From positions 131,112,956 through 131,134,206 of the forward strand of contig CM044495.1 in the NCBI GenBank assembly GCA_024364805.1: 21,251 nt of DNA, written 5' to 3'. Positions 1-9,079 of this stretch are shown here, piece by piece. The stretch comes from Euprymna scolopes (lineage: Eukaryota; Mollusca; Cephalopoda; Sepiida; Sepiolidae). The notes below the pieces were generated by a model. It did no database searches and was not told the origin of the DNA. It worked only from the letters and a program-made list of their open reading frames with translations. Both the position numbers and the translations under genes were made by a program. Each line of letters starts with the position of its first letter. Within the stretch, counting starts at the first letter, position 1.

Positions 1-34
1 CACACACACACACACACACACACATACACACAGA
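1..34. repeat. (CA)n microsatellite
   Basis: The window opens inside a CA dinucleotide run that degenerates into CATACACACAGACATACA. It is cut by the window edge, so its full length is unknown. Confidence 0.95.
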
Positions 35-58
35 CATACAGCTTTATATTATAGACAT

Positions 59-137
59 TAGTGGCCTGACAAGGTCACAGGGGATATAACCAAAAAAAAA
101 TCCTTAGTAAAACTGAAGTTAGCCTGTCAGGACACTA
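59..137. mobile_element. Tiny foldback element or hairpin, TA-flanked
   Basis: The left end TAGTGGCCTGACAAGG is an imperfect inverted copy of the right end CCTGTCAGGACACTA, with about 14 bp pairing. If the flanking TA on each side is read as a target duplication, the body is 61-135, which would suit a very small Tc1/mariner-type MITE. An A9 tract lies inside the loop. With only about 75 bp it could also be a chance hairpin. Confidence 0.35.
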
Positions 138-600
138 TATATATGCAAATGCAAGCATATTTGGACATATTTTCTTGGTTTGAAAATATAGGTTATCTTT
201 TACTAATTGTCATAAAAATTTAAACAGAATAGTGTTATAATCATCATAAAGCCTGAAAATGTTCATATAATTTCGTCTATATAGAATCAAAGATATGAGC
301 ATTTTAATATTCAATTTGGCTACCAGTAGCTTAAAGGACATGTAAAAATAAAAATAAAGACTGCAGTTTACCTTCCCGGAAAAAAAAACTAAACTTAACC
401 TATCGCAGACTTAACACTTGAATAAGCCGACTTCTGAAAAGTCTACAATTTGCAAAAGAGAATTCACCCATGTAAGGATGGAAAAAAACTTAACTAAAAT
501 TATTAAATAGAAAACTTAAGTACATTTGGTACCAGACAGGTAAATAGATAAGAAGAAGGAAACCTATCCATACATATCTAAAAATCAAATAAGATAGATA
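138..600. other. AT-rich stretch, nothing recognised
   Basis: I see no long open frame, repeat unit or known element here. It contains short A tracts and a loose GATAGATA stretch just before the LINE begins. Confidence 0.6.
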
Positions 601-604
601 GATT

Positions 605-1666
605 GTGACGGGTGTATGCCTGACAGGCTGGAAGCATGTAATAACTGATCTGCACACAGGCGACAAAAGGTCTATCCTAACATCGCTTTTCGCAACAATA
701 CTTAGGCAGTTGTGTGCTCGGTGTTTTGTTTTGTTTTTTGTGACTAAGCAGCCTTTTCAGGATAGCACTACTCACCTAAGAATTTGGGAGGGGATACGAA
801 AATGCGTGCTAAACAAAGATGCCTTTGACCTGCTGGTCAGAAATTTGCGAGTGACAGCTGTTCATATTAGCAGGAACAAAATATATGCTAAACGACACTC
901 ACTCCAGCTCTGTTCCTAGAATGTGAGAACACTTATTGACAATGGTAAAAGACTTGAACGGAAGACTGCAATTTTGGCTAAGGAATTGCAAAGATACAAT
1001 ATAGACATTGCTGAGACGCGTTTTGTAGATGAGGATCAACTTGTTGAGTGTGAATCAGACTACACGATCTTTGGGTCTGGTAGGTCTGAAAAGGAGAGGC
1101 GTGAGGCTGGTGTGGGCTTTGCGGTTAAGAACTCCTTAATTGACAAGGTCGAGCAGCCAGTAGACATAAATGACCGTATAATGAGATTGAAAATTCCTCT
1201 TGCTGCTAGTCGTTACATGAACGTTCTGAAGACGATATTACTTCCTTTTATCATATACTTAGATCTGTTATCACTCGTTTGCCAAGTGCTGAGAGTTTAG
1301 TGGTTCTTGATGACTTCAGTGCACGGGTCGGATAAGACAATGAGACTTCGTCTCCGCTTGGTCCATATGGCATTGGTAGAGTCAATTCAAATGGTATGCT
1401 GATCCTCCATCTCTGCAGTGAACTAAATCTTGTTATCACAAACATTTTTATCACCAAAAAAACAAGGAGACCTGATTTCATCCCCAGTCTAAACATGGCC
1501 ATTTGATCTTGGAAAAATGTTTTTGCAAAGTTAGAGTAATGTGTGGTGCCGACTGTAGTACTGATCATTTAATAGTCAGAGCTAAACTCACAATGCATCG
1601 ATGGCATGAACGCTTTCGTGATCTTTTTCACAACCAATGTTGATGTTGCTGCAATCGAAAGTATCT
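605..1666 (+). pseudogene. RTE LINE endonuclease region, broken
   Basis: The frame starting at 605 runs to 1300, interrupted only by TAG at 917-919, where the family has Trp (NVRTL follows; the family motif is WNVRTL). Next come KTAILAKELQRYNIDIAETR, carrying the catalytic Glu with about three residues lost before ETR, and GRSEKERREAGVGFAVK. The frame then changes near 1230 and continues as RLPSAESLVVLDDFSARVG, matching the GDFNAR motif, and SNGMLILHLCSELNLVITN. A further frame change near 1485 leads to VRVMCGADCSTDHLIVRAKL, the conserved Asp-His end of the nuclease fold, which stops at about 1640. The enzyme would nick target DNA to prime reverse transcription. It cannot be functional here. 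Confidence 0.85.
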
Positions 1667-2458
1667 GTCAGTGTTCCTTTCGTCCGGAACTTGATGCTGA
1701 AAAGGTGTTTGTAGACTTAAGCAAAGTGTTTCACACAGTCAATCGTGAGGCTCTCTGGGAAGTGCTGTAAAAATTTGGCTGAACACCTGTTTTTACTGAA
1801 AGGTTCAAGCAACTTCATCATAGTATGAAAGGTCGCGTCAACTTCAGTGGTCGGCTATCGGAAGAATCCCCCATTGATAATGGAGTGAAGCAGGGTGATA
1901 TAGCTGCACCAACATTATTTTCGCTCTATCTGACTGCTGTGCTCTAATATGGTCTTCGCGATTGCAATATGGGTGTTTATATTAAATTCCGAACGACTAG
2001 AAAGGTGTTCAACCTCAGAAGATTCCAAGCCAAAACACTTGTTCGTGATGAGCTTGTTAGGGAGCTGTTGTATGCTGATGATGCTGACCTGGTAACACAC
2101 TCTCCAGTAGATATGTAATTAGTGATGGATCTTTTCAAGTGCTTCTACCTGCTTCGGTCTAACAGCATTAATAAAACTAAGGTCATGTGCATTTCCGCTC
2201 CTGATGATCCGTATGTGGAACCTTATATTCTCGTCTGTGGAAAGCGACTTGAAGTCCTAAAAAAATTGTCTACCTTGGTAGTACCTTATCAAATGATGGC
2301 ACTCTTGATGCGGAAATAAGACAGAGAATCAGCAAGGCATCAGATGCATTTGGTAGGATACAAAATAGAATCTGATCTGATGGTTATCTAACTCTGACAA
2401 CTCAAATGAAAGTATCTCAGACATATGTATTGCCATCCCTACTCTGTTCCTCTGAAAC
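1667..2458 (+). pseudogene. RTE LINE reverse transcriptase region, broken
   Basis: RPELDA is joined directly to EKVFVDLSKVFHTVNREALW, the family's DLTKAFDTVNREGLW block. About 100 or more residues usually lie between the two, so an internal deletion is likely. In the same frame follow NGVKQGDIAAPTLFSLYL (template-grip motif) and ELLYADDADL, with the catalytic YADD at 2071-2082. Stops interrupt the frame after EVL, after KFG, after LTAVL and at 2116-2118. After VCGKRLEVL the frame slips in a run of seven A near 2260 and continues as IVYLGSTLSNDGTLDAEIRQ to SETWTITGQR, where it stops again. The protein would copy the element's RNA at the nicked target. Several breaks make it inactive. Confidence 0.85.
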
Positions 2459-3124
2459 ATGGACCATTACCGGTCAAAGGTAGAATTGCTTGAGAAGTTT
2501 CATCAGCACTGTCTTAGACACATTCGTGGTTTGAAGTGGGATAGTTTTGTCCCTGGTGCATATGTCTTAAATAAGGCCAAAACAACCAGCATTGCTACCA
2601 TTGTTATTAAGAACCAGATGCGTTGGGCGGATCATCTTGTCCGGCTTAATCGACTCCCAAAACAATTGTTTTATGGTGAGCTCCTTCTTGGCAAAAGACC
2701 CTAGCACAATCCCAAAAAACGTTTTCGTGATAGCATCAAGGAGAGTCTGGTGAGTTTCCATGTTCCTGCTGACAATCAGTCGGGATCCTTAGCGTATTTT
2801 CGCAAGGAGTGGAAGGCACTGATATACAGGAGTGCAGAACACTTTGAAGCAGCCAAGATAGACCGAGCGAAGCTCAAGAGAACATGTAGGATATGCCAAA
2901 CCTTGCCGCCCAATCATGGAGATCTTTGGATCTGTGAGGTGAGTGATCCAGCTCTGTTGTCTAAAAGAGGTCTTGTTAATCACATAAAAGCGCACGATGA
3001 TACGGATTCTGTTGCTGTTAGTTTGTTCCAAACCAATGACCGTCTTCAGTGTCATGCCTGATTGAGGGTGTGCAAGTCGCTGGTGGGACTGAAAAGTCAT
3101 CTTCGGGCGCATGGTCTTTCAGTG
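2459..3124 (+). pseudogene. RTE LINE C-terminal region with zinc fingers
   Basis: One frame runs from FHQHCLRHIRGLKWDSF through QMRWADHLVRL and PKQLFYGELLLGKRP. A TAG at 2702-2704 breaks it, after which it resumes with PKKRFRDSIKESL and KEWKALIYRSAEHFE. Two C2H2-like units follow: TCRICQ, with a later GLVNHIKAH, and CHA-stop-LRVCKSLVGLKSHLRAHG, where the TGA at 3059-3061 sits where the family has Cys or a similar residue. The fingers probably bind nucleic acid in the active element. This is the best preserved part of the LINE, with two stops over more than 200 codons. Confidence 0.85.
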
Positions 3125-3137
3125 ACTGAGGGAGTTG

Positions 3138-3152
3138 CAATCATCATCATAT
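3138..3152 (+). repeat. (ATC)n tail of the RTE LINE
   Basis: CAATCATCATCATATC directly follows the last coding block (SVTEGVA). RTE-family LINEs commonly end in such trinucleotide tails, so this marks the 3' terminus. Confidence 0.75.
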
Positions 3153-3443
3153 CTACATATCTATAAAAGTGAAATTGTCTCTGTGTGTATGTCTGTGTGT
3201 GTACATTTCCGTACCAAACTACTCTGTCAATTTTCAGTCTGCAACCTCGAGATTTGATATAAGGAGTATTGAGATTTGGGAAATCTTTTTAATCGGTTTT
3301 TGGCCAGAAATTTGATTGTCAAGATTTCAAAGTTCAACGATTTGACCTTTGGAAACTCTACAAAATTCCTCCGCCAACTTTGGGTCTAAGCACTTGAAAT
3401 TTTAGATGCAGGTTACTTGGACATAGATCAAACTTTTTAATTC

Positions 3444-3445
<2 letters not shown>
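3152..3445 (+). mobile_element. Helitron-like 5' end fragment
   Basis: It begins ATCTACATATCTATAAAAGTG, followed by a TCTCTGTGTGTATGTCTGTGTG run, the layout typical of non-autonomous Helitron 5' ends (A|TC, short TA stretch, TGTCTGTG-rich block). The true first TC could be 3152 or 3160. No matching 3' end (hairpin plus CTRR) is visible before the (TA)n array, so the copy is partial or its end has been replaced by the array. Confidence 0.5.

Positions 3446-3532
<87 letters not shown>
3444..3532. repeat. (TA)n microsatellite
   Basis: About 85 bp of almost pure TA, ended by TACCGCAGGATG. Reading frames across it (Tyr-Ile repeats) are artefacts. Confidence 0.95.
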
Positions 3533-3534
<2 letters not shown>

Positions 3535-4315
3535 GCAGGATGAAAACGGATTTAAGATGGGTCTGCCTATATCAATGAAAATATAGCATATCTCTGGGCT
3601 ATGCAACATATAGTTTTTAAATGTAAAATGTGCTTTCCAAAGTAAAATGGCTGATACGCGAAGCTCATTGATATTCTTTGTTATATGAGAGAAAGGCTTT
3701 ATTTTATTCTCAGTTAACCATATCCTTCTGTGCCATCTGTCAGACTGCATAATGTACTGCATCTGTGTTGCACATGTGAGGAATATGTTCTGATTGCATG
3801 TATGTGCGTGTGTGTCCGTGTGCTTGTGTGTGTGTGCGCGCACGTTTGTATTAAAGAACTTTCAAAATGGTGAAAGTGGTCATTGAGTGAGTTGCTCTTT
3901 ATCATTGCCCCGAGCTCTATAATGCGATATAAAAGGTCAAAGATCAAGCATAGGTGTCCAGATCTCTTTCAGGTTAAAATTCTGATTGCTAAAACCAAAA
4001 TGCACATCAAAGTCGTACGGAACAATTGTAGACGTTGTGGCAGAGTCGAAGAGAAAATAAAGATTGGCTGGGTGTCTTGCAATTCTTTGTATGCATGCGC
4101 ATTCATCGATCTGTATTTTGTAATTTTTTTATGTGTTTTTGATGTCTGTACACGTCAGATTGACACTCATATATCTCAGTAATCAGTGTATGTATGTGTT
4201 ATACGACACACATGTCAAAGGAAAGAATTAGCGGTTCATTCAACTCATTTATTTTTCTATATTTTTTTGGATCACAACAATGAATTTATTATACGTCTAA
4301 AGCATTGAAATTACG
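3533..4315. other. No recognised gene; GT-rich patch
   Basis: A GTGTGT/GCGCGC-rich patch lies at 3798-3845. A frame at 3883-4182, which only opens with TTG, contains a short Cys pair (NNCRRCGRVEEK) but resembles nothing I know and has no AUG-led start of that length. I see nothing else to call. Confidence 0.5.
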
Positions 4316-4330
4316 TTTCTACAGCGAACT

Positions 4331-4372
4331 TTCTATATTTTTTGCTGCTTTTTTAAGGATTGATTTCTTTAT
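4331..4372 (+). repeat. Dispersed repeat fragment (AAGGATTGATTT family)
   Basis: CTGCTTTTTTAAGGATTGAT resembles the sequence at 14351-14410 and, inverted, that at 6438-6487. This is the weakest of the three copies. The parent element is not recognised. Confidence 0.35.
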
Positions 4373-4390
4373 TTTGTTCTTTGGGGGTTA

Positions 4391-4442
4391 TTTTTTGTTT
4401 TGTTTTTTGCTTTGTTTTGTTTTTTTTTGTTTTGTTTTTTTG
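4391..4442. repeat. T-rich (TTTTG)n low-complexity tract
   Basis: Irregular TTTTG/TTTTTTG repeats flanked by GGGGGTT on the left and GTGGGGGTG on the right. Confidence 0.85.
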
Positions 4443-4617
4443 TGGGGGTGCTTTTTTACTTTCTATTTTATTCTGATTAGAAAATGGGCAATAAAGAGAT
4501 CAGCTAAAAATACGATCTTAAAGAGAATTCTAGATTTGCACTCGATCGTCTTATAAATTAATTGAATAAGTTAATAGAAAGGCGTGCAAAAATAGAAGAT
4601 GAAAAGTGCAAAATCGT

Positions 4618-4651
4618 AGAAGAAGAAGAAGAAGAAGAAGAAGAAGAAGAG
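4618..4651. repeat. (GAA)n microsatellite
   Basis: About eleven GAA units in a row, in otherwise unremarkable sequence. Confidence 0.95.
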
Positions 4652-5105
4652 AGCCGAGGTGATGAAGTGCACCTTGTCCCATGAAAATGAGGTAAAATTT
4701 ATCCCTGCGATAAACTAAGCCTGGTTTGGTGTAAACTCTGACTAACGCTATATAATAATGATTCAAGTGATAGAACTAAGAAGAAAGATCTGAGTCTCAT
4801 GATAGGCAGGTGCTCTTAGTTGGTTAACATGGGGGACGCAGTCGACATTCTGTGAATGTTGATTCCTCTTCTAGTTTCAGAAACAATATCATATACACAA
4901 AACAGGTAAGTAACCTCTTTAATTCCAGGTACGACACTAACACATGCTAAAAATAAGAAAGCAGTAATGAAGAAAACAGCAAACCGAAAATCATTAGAAA
5001 GAAATGAACTACAAAAGGAGGCAGACTAGTCACGGAGTGCTTCTATATGAGTGATATAGTGTATATGTTGGAAAGAATAACGAGAATACTCGAAAACAGT
5101 GAAAT
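4652..5105. other. No clear feature; faint tRNA-like segment
   Basis: At about 4811-4866, TTAGTTGGTTAACATGGGGG and, 39 bp on, GTTGATTCC have the spacing of pol III A and B boxes. The match to the B-box consensus is poor and no tail or duplication frames it. This may be an old tRNA-derived SINE scrap. Otherwise nothing is recognised. Confidence 0.3.
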
Positions 5106-5115
5106 GAATAATATA

Positions 5116-5291
5116 TAGGGCTATAACAACAGCATATTCTTTTCCTTGCTTTGATTCTCAGGTATATATCCATTGATATATGTTTTTATGTAGATTAATG
5201 TGATCCTCGTTTGATTAATTGTGTCTAACTGTGTTGGATATATACTCGAGAGTAAAAGCAATGAAAAGAATATGCTGTTGTCATAGCCCTA
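5116..5291. mobile_element. hAT-like MITE, 176 bp, with 8-bp target duplication
   Basis: The terminal inverted repeats are 56 bp, starting TAGGGCTATAACAACAGC on the left and, read inward from the right, TAGGGCTATGACAACAGC. I count 50 of 56 positions identical. ATAATATA flanks both sides exactly (5108-5115 and 5292-5299). The TAGGG start fits the hAT pattern (YARNG) and 8-bp duplications fit hAT. Because of shared bases it could also be read as AGGGCT...AGCCCT with a 10-bp duplication, which would suit Mutator-type elements. There is no coding capacity, so it would need a transposase supplied elsewhere. Confidence 0.8.
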
Positions 5292-5370
5292 ATAATATAT
5301 TAAACAGAAAATACAGAAACGATGTTAGTTGAGTGGGAACTCCGCTAAACTGAAGGACAAGGTAAAATTG

Positions 5371-5761
<391 letters not shown>

Positions 5762-5955
5762 TTCCGATAGATCATCACCCAAGTTAAGCAACATTAAGCC
5801 TAGTCAGTACTAAAGTGGATGATCATTTGGTAACACTAGGTGCTGTATGTATTTTGGAGCCTGGAAAGGGCTAGGCGTCGCCGAGCTATTCATGTCGAGG
5901 ACACGTTGCTTGAAACAATGCGGCGCCTCTACTAAGAGACTCATTCATCATCCAT
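5762..5955 (+). repeat. 5S-rRNA-derived SINE, copy A
   Basis: 5762-5852 follows the 3' two thirds of eukaryotic 5S rRNA: AAGTTAAGCAACATTAAGCC, AGTCAGTACTAAAGTGGATG and ACACTAGGTGCTGTATGT match the AAGTTAAGCAGCGTCGGGCC, GTTAGTACTTGGATGGGAG and ACCGGGTGCTGTAGGC blocks. It covers the internal pol III promoter region. A non-5S body follows (GGAGCCTGGAAAGGGCTAGG, GGCGCCTCTACTAAG). Heavy divergence, the body and other copies in the window argue for a SINE rather than a working 5S gene. Confidence 0.75.
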
Positions 5956-6297
5956 ACACCCCCTTATATATAGATAATTGTATAAATTGAAAATATGCTG
6001 AACATTTAAATAGGTCTGTTTGTATTTTTATTATGATGAATGGTAATGAAAATTATAATACCGAAAATGAATGGATTAGAGACTATAAATCTAAATATGA
6101 TGGACCTATTAGTAGTATCAGCTAAGAGTGACTCAAAACTCCATGAAGTTCCTACATTTGGGACTCGCCATCAGATGTAGTTTTGTACCACATAAAGTAC
6201 CAGCACCAAAAAGTTGTGGTTCAAAAAGAGTTATTTAAAAAAAAGAGGATTGAAATGAGAAGTTTATATGAAAGTGATTGTCGTTTCTTTCACGTTC

Positions 6298-6300
<3 letters not shown>
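5956..6300. other. No recognised gene
   Basis: AT-rich sequence leading into a (TA)n run. ATTGTCGTTT at about 6278-6287 is an inverted match to AAACGACATT after the array and may be the weak other arm of the mariner-type end at 6351-6377. Confidence 0.4.

Positions 6301-6350
<50 letters not shown>
6301..6350. repeat. (TA)n microsatellite
   Basis: Fifty bp of pure TA, directly abutting a mariner-like terminal repeat. Confidence 0.95.
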
Positions 6351-6353
<3 letters not shown>

Positions 6354-6377
6354 GACATTATTTTTGCACCAACCTAA
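6349..6377 (-). mobile_element. mariner-type terminal inverted repeat
   Basis: On the minus strand this reads TTAGGTTGGTGCAAAAATAA then TGTCGTTT. The first 16 bases equal the start of the mariner terminal repeat known from Hsmar1/MADE1 elements. A TA dinucleotide, the mariner target, flanks it at 6378-6379. The opposite end is not clearly found; the (TA)n array appears to have expanded within the element. Confidence 0.7.
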
Positions 6378-6437
6378 TACCAAATATAAATATATATATA
6401 TTATATTTCTGTAGAAATTTATTTGCTTATAATATAT

Positions 6438-6609
<172 letters not shown>

Positions 6610-6750
6610 ACTACTTCATTTACTCACATAAATTAATATACAAAAGTATAAATTTATGCGTAAACTTTAAGTATTTATTTCAACAGTAGGTATAGGTAGT
6701 TAGTAAGTTATAAAATATATATGGCGATTAAGCTACACTGAATATTTCAC

Positions 6751-6776
6751 GTTTCATCCGCTCTAGGATTCTTCAG
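6751..6776 (-). ncRNA. Hammerhead-ribozyme-like motif (candidate)
   Basis: On the minus strand: CTGAAGA, ATCC, TAGAGC, GGAT, GAAAC. CTGAAGA fits the CUGANGA core, ATCC/GGAT forms a four-pair stem directly next to it, and GAAA follows as in the second core box. Penelope-like retroelements and related repeats are known to carry short hammerheads. I cannot define the outer stems or an NUH cleavage site, and the closing pair is A-U rather than the usual G-C, so activity is unproven. It may be only a conserved end motif of a decayed retroelement. Confidence 0.35.
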
Positions 6777-6879
6777 GCTTATGCATAACTGGTTATTCAT
6801 CTGTTTGGGGGAGAGGTGACAACCCTAAAATAATTTAAGACATTTTAACCTGAAACTGGAGACTCATAAACAATAATAA

Positions 6880-7729
6880 CCACTCGTTCTGTATTTTGAG
6901 GTGCTTGTTCTTCTGTCGGTAAGTCCACGCCCAAGTAACGTTGCAACGGCTGCAGATACAAGTGTGTCTTCAAGTTTACCGACTCCGAGACTCAGAATGT
7001 CTTTCTTGCTTTTTTTTCTACAAATACAAAAAAAAATGTAAAAACAAAGATTAAGAACTTTTAAAAAGAAAAGAATAATTCCGGGCAACAGGCTCAGATC
7101 AAAGTGTAATCTTTGCCGAAGATTTTGAGTAAAGATGTCGAAAGAGATAGGGCGAAAAAAAGGGATTGCGAGGCATTTTAGTGTCATTTCTATTATAGTC
7201 CATTTTATTGGACATTTGACAAATGCAACAATTTCGGGTTAGAATAGATTTGACAGTAGTTGTAACTAAGTTGTTATTTCACACAGTGCAAATTGTCTAA
7301 ATTGAGGTTTCGTTAGGTACACATAAAAAATAATAGTCATTTCCCTTGGCCTGTAAAAACAGAGTTGTCGCCCTTGAGTAGAAAAGAGTCGTCCATGGCA
7401 GTTTGAGAGGTAAATAAAACTGCGTCTCGTATCACAGACTTTAAATAATCACGCATCCAGCGACTTTTACATTATCATTCAGTTTATAAGTTGTCAAATA
7501 AATTTGTTTATGGTTACACTTCATCCATTGATCATTTTGGAGTGATTATTAAACTAATAGCACGTATTATCAACTTTCATCAGTTTTTGTTCTTTAAGGA
7601 CGTTGACTATATAAAATAGGATGCGATTCATACATCCGATTCTTTTCTTTGCTTATAGAGTTGTGCTATACATTCTTCCGTAATTTCTATCCCTTTGTCC
7701 ATAATAGAAATGCAAAATGATTGAAAACA
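6880..7729. other. No recognised gene or element
   Basis: AT-rich. A minus-strand frame at 6864-7187 (107 aa) has no similarity I recognise and reads through low-complexity Phe/Leu/Lys stretches. GAATAATTCCGGGCAACAGG near 7075 vaguely recalls a Helitron 3' hairpin but lacks the following CTRR end. Confidence 0.55.
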
Positions 7730-7737
7730 CAATAGAG

Positions 7738-8110
7738 CAGCCATTCTCAACCTTTCCTACATCATTGACTCCATCGGCGTTATGTATTTCTTTATCTACC
7801 CCATACTCCCACACAAAAACAATTCATAGCAGCCATCATAAAGTGTCAGAAAAACAGGAAGGTCAAAAAAAAAGAACCTTTTTATTGTTAAGGACTTTAG
7901 GTTTTGTATAAAAATAGTATTAAACGCAACACAACAACAAAGCCGTATTGAGCATATGAATCCAGGAATGTACATTTCTTAGCAATGACACAATCTCAAA
8001 AGAAATTATTCTTAAGTTATCAGGTACTTCCTCCGACTACATAATTTCCCCCCAACTATATAATGTTTTTTACTCCCGGGGGTAAATTTACCCTTGGTTG
8101 AGAATCTCTG
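7738..8110. mobile_element. hAT-type non-autonomous element (CAG..TTCTCAACC ends)
   Basis: The left end CAGCCATTCTCAACC and the inverted right end CAGAGATTCTCAACC agree at 13 of 15 positions. They match the CAGTGGTTCTCAACC ends of a widespread hAT MITE group. The flanking octamers CAATAGAG (7730-7737) and CATTAAAG (8111-8118) agree at 6 of 8 positions, as expected for an aged hAT duplication. The inner right end CCCGGGGGTAAATTTACCC is also typical. The 373-bp body has no transposase. Confidence 0.8.
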
Positions 8111-8118
8111 CATTAAAG

Positions 8119-8729
8119 AATATTTATTTTGAAATAGCTTCAAGAAAATTACTTCTATTCCAGTGAACGGCCAAGTAAATCTCATCTCATAAACAGATTT
8201 AAGGTGAAAAATACAAATCGATACATCTTCGTTATTGGCATCACGAGCTTATTGGAACCACTTAACCGATATTGTTTTTGATGGGATTCTGGCGGCATAC
8301 AGTCTGATCACGTTGTTTCCGGTAGGTGAACAGCAAACAATTCTCACACGACATTGTTGCGTAAGATGTTTTGTTAGAAATAAGGAATGGAGTGATCGTA
8401 TATGCATTGAGACCAACTTTCAACGGACGACCACGACAGACGCCATGTTCAAAACGAGAGATGGTATAAAAGTGAAATCAACTCATATCGATGAACTAAT
8501 TCGATATCGATAAATCTGATATCACTTTTAACAGATAATGATTTTCTACTTAACTATTTCTATCTCGTATTTCAGTTTTCGAGTGGTTTTACTTGGTCAA
8601 TCGGGACCGTTAATTGATTGTAGGGTTTTGCAGAATGTCTACCACTGTTAAGTAATTTTATGCTGAAAGCATGCACGTTTTGTGTACAATTACACAAGAA
8701 TATGTGAATGGTTTCATATACACGTAGAG
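8119..8729. other. Unassigned; one unrecognised open frame
   Basis: 8235-8513 (+) is open for 92 codons but begins at TTG and has no AUG near its start. The peptide (for example RHCCVRCFVRNKEWSDRICI) resembles nothing I know and shows no splice context I would trust. I do not call a gene. The rest is AT-rich. Confidence 0.45.
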
Positions 8730-8730
8730 T

Positions 8731-8795
8731 TGACGGCAACTAAATGGTTAACGACACAAACTGACAACCCGGATGTGCGAAGTTCGAACCCAGTT
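8731..8795 (+). repeat. tRNA-like SINE head (degenerate)
   Basis: GGCAACTAAATGGTTAACGAC resembles a pol III A box, and 8782-8790 GTTCGAACC is an exact B box of the GTTCRANNC type, with tRNA-like spacing of about 42 bp. Cloverleaf pairing is poor, so this is better read as the promoter-bearing head of an old tRNA-derived SINE than a tRNA gene. The following body is not identified. Confidence 0.45.
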
Positions 8796-9079
8796 CATTC
8801 CACAGAAACTCTTTCACTTAGGATGCTTGAAAACTTCACGTGTTTCCTCCCGTAAGTAGCCGATGTCTTTTTAGAAAGAATTCAGACTACAAAGATATCA
8901 GAGAATCATTACAAAAAATAGAATTGTCTGATTCATGTGAAATGAATGAATGAATATAGAATTGCTTTTATACTAATGCGTCATTACTTACTACGGCTAA
9001 TAGCTACTCGAGCATAAGAATTAATGAGATTGCCTGTTGGATGATTAAAACCCTTGCGACGGTTGTAAAAGATGGTGAG
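8796..9079. other. No recognised feature
   Basis: AT-rich sequence with a short ATGAATGAATGAATGAATA tetranucleotide run at about 8940-8956. Part may be the SINE body. Confidence 0.4.

Larger units (their letters stand above)
601..3152 (+). mobile_element. Decayed RTE-type LINE (non-LTR retrotransposon)
   Basis: The order of parts is apurinic-type endonuclease, reverse transcriptase with a YADD catalytic box, an HIRGLKW maturase-like region, a C-terminal zinc-finger segment, and an (ATC)n tail. This is typical of animal RTE LINEs, which end in short simple repeats rather than poly(A). The 5' limit is uncertain: coding similarity I recognise starts near 917, and the same frame is open back to 605. 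The copy is dead, with several stops, at least three frame changes and a large internal deletion between endonuclease and reverse transcriptase. Placement in RTE rather than a neighbouring clade rests on remembered motifs, not a search. Confidence 0.88.

Noticed and set aside
3883-4182. 99-codon gene with Cys pair
   Set aside because: Non-AUG opening, a hydrophobic low-complexity C-terminus and no recognisable family.
4811-4870. tRNA or SINE head near 4811
   Set aside because: A-box-like and B-box-like strings are only partial, with no cloverleaf, body or tail. Noted as a faint possibility only.
7070-7100. Helitron 3' end at CCGGGCAACAGG
   Set aside because: There is no second hairpin arm and no CTRR end follows.
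6864-7187. 107-codon minus-strand gene
   Set aside because: It reads through A/T tracts giving Phe/Lys/Leu runs, with no recognisable domain.
8235-8513. 92-codon host gene
   Set aside because: Opens only at TTG, matches no family I know, and lies in AT-rich DNA without splice or promoter context.
8731-8795. Intact tRNA gene
   Set aside because: The B box is good, but acceptor and anticodon arms do not pair. It is treated as a tRNA-derived SINE head.
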